Part shown: positions 27,625-36,132 of the stretch, piece after piece
Layout of the letters: each line of letters begins with the position of its first letter
Numbering within the stretch: the stretch's first letter is position 1
Source: Pyrocephalus nanus
Lineage: Eukaryota; Chordata; Aves; Passeriformes; Tyrannidae
Length of the DNA: 64,000 nt
Direction of reading: 5' to 3'
Assembly (NCBI GenBank): GCA_038380795.1
Contig: CM076279.1
Location: 4,231,001-4,295,000, forward strand
Made by a program: the position numbers and the translations under genes
Notes under the pieces: generated by a model
What the model was told of the DNA's origin: nothing
What the model saw: the letters and a program-made list of their open reading frames with translations, nothing else
Databases searched by the model: none

Positions 27625-27815
27625 CTAGTGGTTAACAGACATCAGGGAGTTGGGAATCTCGAGGTCCAGCTCTCAGCTTTGCCACTGACTTGTTGTGTGG
27701 GCTTGGGGGAATCATTTAAGTTCTCTGTGCTTGAGTTCACTTATATGGTGTGGGACAATTAATGATCACCAAAGGGCTTTGGGTTCCTCAGATGCAAACA
27801 GAAGGGGTAGTGTTC
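27625..27815 (+). repeat. MIR (CORE-SINE) copy, nearly full length
   Basis: MIR is a tRNA-derived SINE that was active before mammals and sauropsids split. The segment begins with TAGTGGTTAACAGACATCAG (tRNA-like head with box A region) and continues with the box B region GAGGTCCAGCTCTCAGCTTT. It then carries the CORE region 'GCCACTGACTTGTTGTGTG' followed by GGGAATCATTTAAGTTCTCTGTGCTT, and ends with a tail containing AAAGGGCTTTGGGTTCC. The order of all blocks matches the MIR consensus over about 190 bp, in plus orientation. For a bird genome this is one of the better-preserved MIR copies one could expect to recognise by eye. Confidence 0.8.
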
Positions 27816-28539
27816 AGAAGTATGACAGGAATGCCCTCCCCTTTTCTGTGTGATATTAGGGTAACACACTAATCAAATTACACCATAAAATAGCCATAAT
27901 AAACATTACAGTACCATAAAAATAACAATACCGGCACTAAGACATAAAGATAATAATACAGAGTTATTTATAAAGCTGCTCATTACCATGTTGCCAGGCA
28001 CCTCAAACACAAATCAGAGTGCATCTCCAACCAACACTGCTTTTGATGCGAGTGGAGCTCCACTGAATTCCAGAGAGACCATGCCCAGGCCGTGCCAATC
28101 AATGTGACACTGCTCAAGTTACAGGGGATTTTAGCAGTTTTCACCAGAAAAGGTTCTGGCCACTTCCACAGCTCCTTTTTAGACCTCAGCAATAATAACT
28201 TATAATAAAGCATGCTTAAAAAAAGGGAAATTGAAAACCTAGATGAACTGCCTTTTCCTGACTCTGCAGCTCCAACCCTCCCAAAACTTTTGAAGCAGCG
28301 TTTTGGAGCAGTGTTCCTCACTGCCCTCTCCCTCAAATACACCAAATATCATTTTCCTTCCATTTGTGGTGGTGTGAGATGGCAAGACGCATATTTTTCA
28401 GGGATTGAAGAAATCATATGTCGAAAAATGGAAACAATCTATGCCACCAGTTCACAAGTTAGGTCTTTTTCCCAGTTCCTCCCAGTATGGACGTTCCCAG
28501 CTCAAGCTGGCAGCACAGGGCAGAGTCACTGTGCCAGAG
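27816..28539. other. intergenic, no gene seen
   Basis: Unique sequence between two MIR copies. A 129-codon plus frame (28212-28601) runs into the next MIR copy and is not a credible gene. Confidence 0.45.
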
Positions 28540-28715
28540 GGGGAACTGGGAGCACAGTAACAGGGCTGAGGAGCCTGGGTTCATGTTGCATCTGCCAGTG
28601 ACTTAATACAGGCACAGCATGGGCTATTTTAAACTCATTCTCTCTCTGTGTGTTCTTTGAAAGAGGGATTATGAGGACTAATATTTGTGGAGTATTTCAG
28701 TGATGGACACCGGTA
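28540..28715 (+). repeat. MIR-type SINE copy
   Basis: The words GAGCCTGGGTTCATGTTGCA, TCTGCCAGTGACTTAATACA and CATTCTCTCTCTGTGTGTTC, then AGGGATTATGAGGACTAATA, follow the MIR order: box B 'CCTGGGTTCTAATCC', CORE 'TCTGCCACTGACTTGCTGTG', 'TTAACCTCTCTGTGCCTC', 'GGATAATAATA'. It is diverged by many substitutions and small indels. Plus orientation. Confidence 0.65.
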
Positions 28716-29539
28716 CATGACATGTTCTCTTCCCCTAATGACCACCAGCTAACCACTTCACACTGCTGTGACTCCAAGTTCCTCTGTTTCCTTAGTTTCA
28801 GGTAGAAAAACGATGTTTCTTGGCTGACTTAATGAAAGCAACGACATGGACTTCTCCAGGAATTGTTACACAATGTATAGGACAAATATTACACTGTCTA
28901 AACATCACTAAGCGGATGGTTAAACATCAGTCCCAGCTTCATCTACAGGTATATCCAGACCAAGATGTTCACCTGCTGTCTGGGTTGCAAAAAAGAGAAA
29001 CTTTAACTGGAGACTATAAAATCCAAGCTGACTTGACACTAAGAATAATTTCAGTAGAATCACACAAACCTCTCACATGAGGGGCAAAGTGTCACCAACA
29101 TGAATTCTCTGACTCAAAACAGGAGAAATACCAAGGGCTAAGAGGAGCCAATTTACCTGGCTACTCCTTAACAGAGTAGAAAAGGGGCACAAAAACTGAA
29201 TTACTCAAAGCTCCCTTTTCCAACTGAGGTGAATGTGCATTAAAATAGATTTAAATTTGATTCACTGGGTAGGGGATCTCCAGTTCAAGAAATGAGTTTA
29301 CTTTCTAGGTTTCCTATCAGGCGATTGCATAAATAATTTCTCTCTGTATGTTTTTAATCTCCTCTTTAAATGGATTTAATTCTGAACACGCAAACTATTT
29401 CAGACAGGAGGGGTAAAAAAAAACAAGACTAGCAGTAATAACCCAGGCTTTCTATCTCCTCACTGCTAAGGAAAAAGGACGGTACAATAAACCAGCCAGA
29501 TGAACACTTGTCTAGCTTCCATGTGCTGTGAATAACTGG
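28716..29539. other. intergenic, no gene seen
   Basis: AT-leaning unique sequence with no recognisable element or exon. Confidence 0.5.
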
Positions 29540-29960
29540 GCTGGCTGCTCCACGAGGGATGTGGGGCTGTGACCTCCCCAACCACTGCCCTGTGCCACGG
29601 TACCTGAGCAAGGTGAGCAGGGCAGGCCCGAGGCAGCACCAGCTTCAGCCAAGTGTCCACATCAGCAGAGCCCCTGGGACGAGGTCCAGCTGAGAAGTCA
29701 CATCAGGATCAGCTCTGGTGACAGGAACCAGGGTCCTGAGCCAGGGAAAACAGTCTGCAAGGCACGGGCAGATTCCTGGGAGCCACAGCCAAAGAGAGCC
29801 AAGGTGGGGCTGCAAAGAGATGCTTCAACAGCCTTGACCAGAGAAGAGCTAAGCACCCAGAGCTGAGCTTAAATAGAGCTCCTGGAGCCAGGGGTGGAGC
29901 ATGGGGAGGCCACAGGTGAGGGCAGTTAAGGCCCTCAGTGCCCCCAGGGCCCCAAAAGAA
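29540..29960 (-). mobile_element. possible LTR or CR1-related fragment
   Basis: A GC-rich block with sharp edges against AT-rich flanks. Read on the minus strand it contains CTATTTAAG (29,868-29,876), a TATA-like element, followed by pyrimidine-rich sequence and a long non-coding stretch. That layout, and a familiar feel to phrases in it, suggest an interspersed repeat with its own promoter such as an LTR or a LINE 5' region. I could not name the family and saw no terminal repeats or target duplication. An isolated promoter-like unique sequence is the alternative. Confidence 0.3.
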
Positions 29961-31529
29961 GGAATCCTCCTCATTTTTACTGGGTGAGGAAATAGAAATT
30001 AAAAGAAACACAAGATTGAAAGTTTTGTGAAGGGAAAAAAAGATACGTGGGTTTTTTTTCTTCCTAAAATTTAGAATATTAAGTGACATTTATCAACTCC
30101 AAAACTGGCTAAGGAACAGAAAAAAAAAAATCTGAAGTTACTTATAAAAAACTGCTGGTGTTTAGGTTGTAAGAACTCCTTAATTCTGAATTAAAAATAA
30201 ATCACTGACATTTCTGGAACTGGATTTTTAAACCAATCATTTTTGAAGTGAAAAAGGAGAAGAATCGTACTGGATCCTGTGATAAAAGTCACCCTCTGGT
30301 CAGTGGCCTCTGAACTGGATATGGGGCTTCTTGAGCAGCTCCTGGCAAGATTGTGAATTCTCCTGAACTTGTAGTCAAGTTCCTTGACCTGGTTCATCAT
30401 GACAGTGGTTCAGAATAAAAGGGAAGAAGTCCTGAAAGAGAGAAATTGTGAATGAAGGTAATAAAACTTCAATGTAAAGATATTAACACACACACAGTTG
30501 CTTGAGTGAGAAGATCTGAACCACCTAGGAACAAATGTTGTGTTTTCCAGTGTACAAAAGAGTCTAAGTAAGATTTTCCATCTTGGCTCTTCTCAGTGAC
30601 ATACTCAGTCAATACACAAAGTGATTCAGTTTTCAAAATATCTGAGAAGAGACACATCTTAGTGGAAATCACTAAAGAACAGGTCACTTCAGATTATGAT
30701 GCCTCACCACAGTGGGAACCTCACTTTAGGTGACAGGCTCTGGAGCTACATGTGCACACGTAGAGCACAGGTAGGAGGCAATCTCGCCTCTCCTAATTCT
30801 GGAGAACACACAACAACCCCAGCATGGTTGACCGAAGCCTCTGCCCAGCTAAATACCATTCCTTTTAGTAAGACTTTGCTCCCTCACAAGGTTTGGAAAC
30901 ACTGTATAAGCACATATGAAAACTGAGGTACAAGGAAAACATAGATGGCTTGGGTTGGAATGCTATGATTTAACCATTTTTAGACATTATGAAAGTGCCA
31001 AAACTGGAAATACAGCTTAGGCACTTCAGCTCGTGGGCTCAAACCAAGAAAAGACTGACATGACACCTTCAGTCACCTTGTCAGCCTACTTGGTCTTTTA
31101 TTTCCTCCCCGTGGTTGACCATCACATTTTGGGGCTGATGGTGTAGTGCTGTAATATCATCACTCAGTGAGACCCAACAGTTCCAGTTTTCAGTTCTGGC
31201 TATCAACCAGATTTCAGATCCAGGACAAACACCACTGTCCATGGAACAGCCACAGTGTTCCATCTTGGGACATAAGATTTGTGCAGGTGGGTCAGAGGAA
31301 AATGCCAGTTTTCTGTTTGGTGAGCCACGTTGTGTGATGTGTCCTGCACAGGACCAGGAGTCAACAGGCCTCGCTCAGTTCTGCTGAGGACACGCTGTGT
31401 GAGCTGAGGCAAGGCCACTCCATCACTCTTTTTTGTTCTCCATAGACTGGCTGATTCTCCTGCTGAAATCCAAGGGAGTCTGAAAGCATTTAACTGCCTC
31501 ACAAAGATATGTCATGCGATCTAACATTC
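29961..31529. other. intergenic, no gene seen
   Basis: Unique sequence, with A-runs near 30,030 and 30,120. Nothing codes that I can support. Confidence 0.5.
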
Positions 31530-31682
31530 TGAGCACAGAACTGGGAGCCAGGAGCTTTTAATGGTGCCTGTAGGGATTGGAGCCAAATCACTTAACCTCT
31601 TTGCTTCTCGGCTTCTCATCCATAAAAAGAAAACTATGCTCGAGCTGCTGGCTGGGGTTTTATGAGAGTTAATTCATAGACC
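31530..31682 (+). repeat. MIR-type SINE copy
   Basis: GAGCACAGAACTGGGAGCCA is followed by CAAATCACTTAACCTCTTTG and CTTCTCATCCATAAAAAG, then TTTTATGAGAGTTAATTCAT. This follows the MIR layout: '...ACTGGGAGTCAGGAG', 'CAAGTCACTTAACCTCTCTG', 'GTTTCCTCATCTGTAAAATG', 'GAGGATTAATTCAT'. Part of the CORE segment between the first two blocks is missing or replaced. Plus orientation. It lies about 300 bp from the left edge of the CpG island. Confidence 0.75.
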
Positions 31683-31731
31683 TGTATGGAAAATGACTCC
31701 TCCTCTGCTGCAGAAATGCAAAGTTTGTATT

Positions 31732-31753
31732 AAAAAAAAAAAAAAAAAAAAAA
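31732..31753. repeat. poly(A) tract, 22 bp
   Basis: An uninterrupted run of A that separates the MIR copy from the CpG island. No retroposed body is visible upstream of it. Confidence 0.9.
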
Positions 31754-32044
31754 GTTAAAATATTAATAATTTCAACAGAAACTAAGAGTGGAGAGAAGTT
31801 GAAAATTTTGGTTGAGTTGTGCTCGAGGGAAACACATTTTTTCTGCAAAACCACAACTCCATTGTGAAAAAAAGATGGGGAGCTTTCAGAAATTCGGTTT
31901 CCCACTGAAAAACGGTTCTGGCAAAACACTTGTGGCCAACCAGCCCTACCAATAACCAGCCGTTCTGCCCTTCCAAAGAGCTGCGCTCGCACACTGCCCA
32001 GCGATTCCCCCACGGACACCCCCGGCACTCGCGGCTGGTGCAGC

Positions 32045-32170
32045 GGGCCGCTGTGGGAACACCCGGGGCCACTGTGCGAGCAAACAGGGTCATTGTGCGA
32101 GCAAACAGGGTCATTGTGCGAGCAAACAGGGCCACTGTGCGAGCAGCCGGGGCCACAGTGGGTGCAGATC
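32045..32170. repeat. 21-bp minisatellite, six units
   Basis: Six head-to-tail units of 21 bp start at 32,045, 32,066, 32,087, 32,108, 32,129 and 32,150. Units two to five share the core ACTGTGCGAGCA or ATTGTGCGAGCA; the second and third full copies (32,087 and 32,108) are identical. The outer units are more diverged. Because 21 is a multiple of three, both strands stay open across it, giving spurious seven-residue protein repeats. Confidence 0.85.
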
Positions 32171-32230
32171 CTCGGCTGGAGGCACCGGGAGCGGCTCCGC
32201 TCCGGCCGGGAGTGGGTGCGCGGGGCGGGC

Positions 32231-32247
32231 ACCGCTAGAGGGCACCG
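32231..32247 (+). promoter_or_regulatory. CTCF-type binding motif
   Basis: The sequence ACCGCTAGAGGGCACCG closely fits the CTCF core consensus (CC, any, C/G, T/C, AG, A/G, G/T, GGC, then purine/pyrimidine tail). It sits inside the CpG island, 14 bp before the pentanucleotide array, in the same orientation as the motif at 60,082. CTCF is the main vertebrate insulator and loop-anchor protein. Occupancy cannot be judged from sequence. Confidence 0.5.
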
Positions 32248-32260
32248 GCGGCCCGGCCCA

Positions 32261-32345
32261 CGGCTCGGCTCGGCTCGGCTCGGCTCGGCTCGGCTCGGCT
32301 CGGCTCGGCTCGGCTCGGCTCGGCCCGGCCCGGCCCGGCCCGGCT
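32261..32345. repeat. (CGGCT)n pentanucleotide microsatellite
   Basis: Twelve perfect CGGCT units (32,261-32,320), four CGGCC units (32,321-32,340) and one more CGGCT (32,341-32,345). The switch from CGGCT to CGGCC in one block suggests local expansion of a variant unit. Each unit carries one CpG. Such arrays are prone to length polymorphism and to errors in assembly. Confidence 0.95.
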
Positions 32346-33450
32346 CGTATCGGATTTGGAGCCGCCCCAGCACCCCCCGCCCGCGGAGCTTGGACCCCTC
32401 TGTCAGGGGGTTTCCCGATGCTGCGGGGATCGGAGCCCACGGGGCTGCGGGAACACCGCGCGTCCTTCTCCCGCCCCGCTCCCGGCTCCGCTCCCGCTGC
32501 GGTCGGGACGCCGACACGGTCCCAACTCCTCCTTGCAGCCCTGAGAGCTCCGCTGATGAAAGCGCAGTGCTTGGGTCACCGCTGAGCTCAGAAGGAGTCG
32601 CGGCACACTCGGGCTGGCTCGCCCGGGTTACTCACACGCGCCGATTCCCACCGAAGTTAACAGGGAGAGTATTAGCCCGGCACCAACGTAAGTGGGATGA
32701 CTGATGTAATGAGCCGCTGATGTGAATAAGGCATTCACGATCCAGCTTCGAATTATAAGATGCTTGGCTACCTGGGAAGAAAAGAAACAAGATTTGCCAG
32801 GTCAGCAGAGAAGGTCTGCTTAGTTCCAGGGTGTTTTCTGCGATTCTTTGAAGAGTAGCAAAGAAGATAAAGATTTTGCTGAAGTCTTCCCTAAGTATGG
32901 ACATTGACTCTTAGCTGATAGCCATGGGAAAAGAAACACAAACCTCAAACTATCAGATACTAAATGCAGTGTTTTAAATACACATATTCACAAATACATC
33001 TTCAAGGTCAGGGAGGCCAACCAGAGCATGGTGGGGTGTTCCAAACTTGGCTGCACAGGTGAATGGCAAACTGGAGCCTGGGCTGTGCACTTCAGGCAAG
33101 CAGAGCCTGAGCTCCCAGCCCAAGCACAAGGCCCTCAGACTTTACCTGATGGCCATTCACCTTCAGTGCCACAACCTCCCAGACACTGCCCAGGGAGCTG
33201 GACTGTGGCCCATGTTCTGTCCTAGTGCTCATCCATCAAATTCAATTTATAACAGCATTTATTTGCTTCACTGGAGGTAACGCAGGGAGAGCTCCAGCAT
33301 GGGCTCCAGTTGGCCAGGAACTGCCTGTTTCCCCCCAGGCTGGATGGGGGGCTCAGTACTTGTAAGAATGGATGTGAATGAGCTCCCCTTGCCTGGCAAA
33401 TTGCTCAGGTATCTCAACATTATCCTGCCAAACTAAACCCAGCAACAACA

Positions 33451-33479
33451 TCCCTTCCCTCCCTCCCTCCCTCCTTCCC
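33451..33479. repeat. (TCCC)n microsatellite
   Basis: A pyrimidine-only run made of TCCC/TTCCC units, about 29 bp. A polypurine-polypyrimidine mirror tract of this kind can form triplex DNA. Confidence 0.85.
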
Positions 33480-33800
33480 AAAGATGAGGGCACTGTGAAG
33501 CACTGAGATCCCGGAACAGACGTGTCCATACACAAGCAAAATATACTTGACATGAAATAGGTGGAGTTTCGTTCCACCAGGCCTGTTGGCCACCACTGGC
33601 AAACCCAGCAAGCAGAAGATGACTGGAATGTGGATGTGGTGCACAAGGCTGTGGCATGTACACAGTGTGGTGGCTGTCACTCCTCCTTACCACTTCAGGA
33701 GCCTGGCACAAGGCAACTACCACTAAGGCTCATTTGAATAATTCCCACATACATTCCAGATGTTGACCACATGGCCTGCCTTTGTAAGGTTTCAAAATAA

Positions 33801-33813
33801 GGGGGGGGGGGGG
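33801..33813. repeat. poly(G) tract, 13 bp
   Basis: An uninterrupted run of 13 G residues, rare in vertebrate DNA outside microsatellites and a common site of sequencing length error. Confidence 0.9.
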
Positions 33814-34735
33814 CTGGAGGAAAAAGGGTGAAGTGTTTTTTTTCTTCAGTGTCCATATTTATTTTCTACACAGATGTTTGTAGTTGTACAGAATAAATAA
33901 GCATAAATCAGCCCTCTTTTTTTTTTTTTTTTAAGTGCACTATATGATTCATATTTATGGAACGTGCACGGAACTCAGTGGAGCTGACAGAGTTAAGCTG
34001 CAGGCTGTTGACATAAAATAAAGGACTGTGCACTGTTTTTAGGGACATGAAAATCTTAAAATAACCCCATTGATCAAAAGCACAAAGATCAGTGTTGCTG
34101 CTCTACCTGCCCCCTTTTCACACAGTGGGTCCAAGCTCTCCTCCAGCACTCCAGGCAAGGTGTGTGTCCCTCCCAGGGTGGGATTGTGCTTTGTGTTGGG
34201 TGTTGGGGCACCAGGAGCAGCCCTGCAGGGACAGGAGGTCCAGGATCTGGGCCCAGACTGGATGTGGTGCTGCAGGACTGTGCAGCAAGTGCTGGAGATG
34301 AGGTTGGGTTTGGGTGGGTGAGTTCCTGTTCTCCCCAGGAGCTGGACAGGTCTTCAGTGCTGCTGGGAAAGACAGGCTGTTAACAGAGTTATTTAGATTA
34401 GCTCAAAGAGATTCTTTTCTCCTATGAGCTACCTTTATTCAGAGTTCTCTCTTTTCCTGCCTAATTCAGGATTTTTTTAAGTCAAGCATGCAAGCCCAGA
34501 TGAAAAGTTTAAGACTGTGGAAGGGAAATATTTTTGTTCAAGACTGCTATTCTGCATCTTAACCTGGAGAGGGTGGAGTGGAATATGACAGTGTCACCAA
34601 ATGTCACCTCTCCAGAAGTACTGTCCCTTCAATATTTATAGTACAGGAACCCCTAAATGGTCATCTCATCAATGTACAAATACTATTTGCTGTGTATCAG
34701 TCTTTCACATACCAGCAGTGTCACAAAAATGTTTG

Positions 34736-34755
34736 TTTTTTTTTTTTTTTTTTTT
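34736..34755. repeat. poly(T) tract, 20 bp
   Basis: Uninterrupted run of T. No adjoining retroelement body was recognised. Confidence 0.9.
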
Positions 34756-35175
34756 GCCTTGGGAGAAGCAGCTTTCGGGGAAATCCTTTTCCTCTGCAGC
34801 AGTGACTGAGCCAGTGGCAGCTGACAGAGGCAGGGACAGGGACCTCCATGAGCACAACACTGGAGCCAGTTTCTGGCTTCCTCCTGAAGTTGCTAATGCA
34901 ACCTTTATGCTGAGCTGGGGCTGCTGAGGTCAGAAAATGGATTAGGTAACTGTGCCATGAAGGTGAAGGCTGGAGTCAAGCACTGCCAGCTGCACCATTT
35001 CAGCCCCTACACCACGGGCAAGTCAGCTGTGTTACCACAGCCCATGGCCAGATTGCCACTTCTATTCCTTTAGGGATCCCTGAGGTTCCAACAGCTAAAA
35101 CAGCTAGGACAGTTCCAACACTATCAGCAGAACATAGTATTTTAACTAAAAGCAATCTCTTTCTTTTGTTAAAAA

Positions 35176-35218
35176 TACAACACGTTGTTGATCAAAGTAC
35201 AACATGATGTTGATCAGC
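35176..35218. repeat. 22-bp tandem pair with dyad symmetry
   Basis: Two adjacent copies of a TACAACA(C/T)G(T/A)TGTTGATCA unit (35,176-35,197 and 35,198-35,218). The second copy contains CAACATGATGTTG, a perfect inverted repeat around a single central base. The 14-base word CAACATGATGTTGA recurs at 43,586-43,599. Confidence 0.7.
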
Positions 35219-36090
35219 TAGAGAAGACTTTAAGCTCTCACCCCATTACTCTCTGATACTTAATTAATTTGCTTCAAAAGCAGAAAAAAAAGTTAAGGAG
35301 ATTCTACTGAGACTTGGATTGCTTGTCCTTAGTAGCCTTAGAAAAGCCAGTGCCTGTGCTGCTAATGCAGCTCATCAGTCCTGCTGAGTCCAGCAAATTA
35401 ACTACACTCTTCGTCATCTTAGCTGTGAGAGTCCTTTTTTACATAACAACACCAACCACAACTTCTGTCAAGACACTGTAATAGGGGAAAACTACAAAAC
35501 ACAACCAAGACCACAACTCCTGTCAGCACATTAGGAAATAAAGGTCATAACACTGGTGATTTTTAAAATATGTGAATCACAGACTAGAGGTCTTTCCATG
35601 AATCATAACAGAAATGTGAAGAGTGGTATGGCATAGTGGGAAAAAAAAAAAAAAAGAAGAGGTATATAAAAGAAGAGGTATATTCTTAGTTACTGCTGGT
35701 TTATATGATGAGCAAGCTTTAGAAGGTTTCAGATGTCTCAAGTCAGGACTAACACCTAAAGGCAAAAAGGGTCAGAAAGAGCTCCTGAGGTGCTCAGTGT
35801 GGTGCATGGAGCAGTAGGACCAAGGGGAGGGATGGCCTTTGTCTAGACTGACAGCTGTTCTCTCCCATTTTCCATGCATACAGCCTGGAGAGGTGCACTC
35901 AGGCCTGGAAAGCACTACAGTGTCAATGTAAGGCTGATACACCAAACAAACCACTGCTGATAAATGGATGGCACTAAACATAGTTCTTCATTCACTCACT
36001 GGGGGTTTCTGCTATAACCAGCACTCATCTGTATCCATATCAACCTATTCCAAGCTCCTCAGCCTGGGTTTGAAGTGTGTCAACTCTGAT

Positions 36091-36094
36091 AAGA

Positions 36095-36128
<34 letters not shown>

Positions 36129-36132
36129 TTAA
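36091..36132. repeat. poly(A) tract flanked by 9-bp direct repeats
   Basis: A run of 28 A (36,098-36,125) is bounded by AAGAGTTAA at 36,091-36,099 and the same nine bases at 36,124-36,132. The first and last two A residues are shared with the run. A poly(A) tract inside a short direct duplication resembles a target-primed insertion that kept only its tail. Slippage within a pre-existing sequence is the simpler alternative. Confidence 0.6.

Larger units (their letters stand above)
31975..32660. promoter_or_regulatory. isolated CpG island
   Basis: CpG dinucleotides are dense from about 31,980 to 32,660, while the surrounding tens of kilobases are CpG-poor. The island holds a 21-bp minisatellite (32,045-32,170), a CTCF-type motif (32,231-32,247) and a pentanucleotide array (32,261-32,345). 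CpG islands in birds usually mark promoters. No coding exon is recognisable, so a long non-coding RNA promoter or an orphan island is possible. GTAAGT at 32,690-32,695, just beyond the right edge, is a plausible plus-strand splice donor, and a GTGAGT word on the minus strand is the competing option. The long open frames across it come from lack of stop codons in GC-rich DNA. Confidence 0.75.

Noticed and set aside
31669..32517. 282-codon open frame on the minus strand
   Set aside because: It runs through the pentanucleotide array, the 21-bp minisatellite and part of a MIR copy. Long frames are expected where stop codons are rare and repeat units are multiples of three. No domain is visible.
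32093..32704. 203-codon open frame on the plus strand
   Set aside because: Mirror of the same CpG island and tandem repeats; repeated LGSAR-type residues come directly from CGGCT units.
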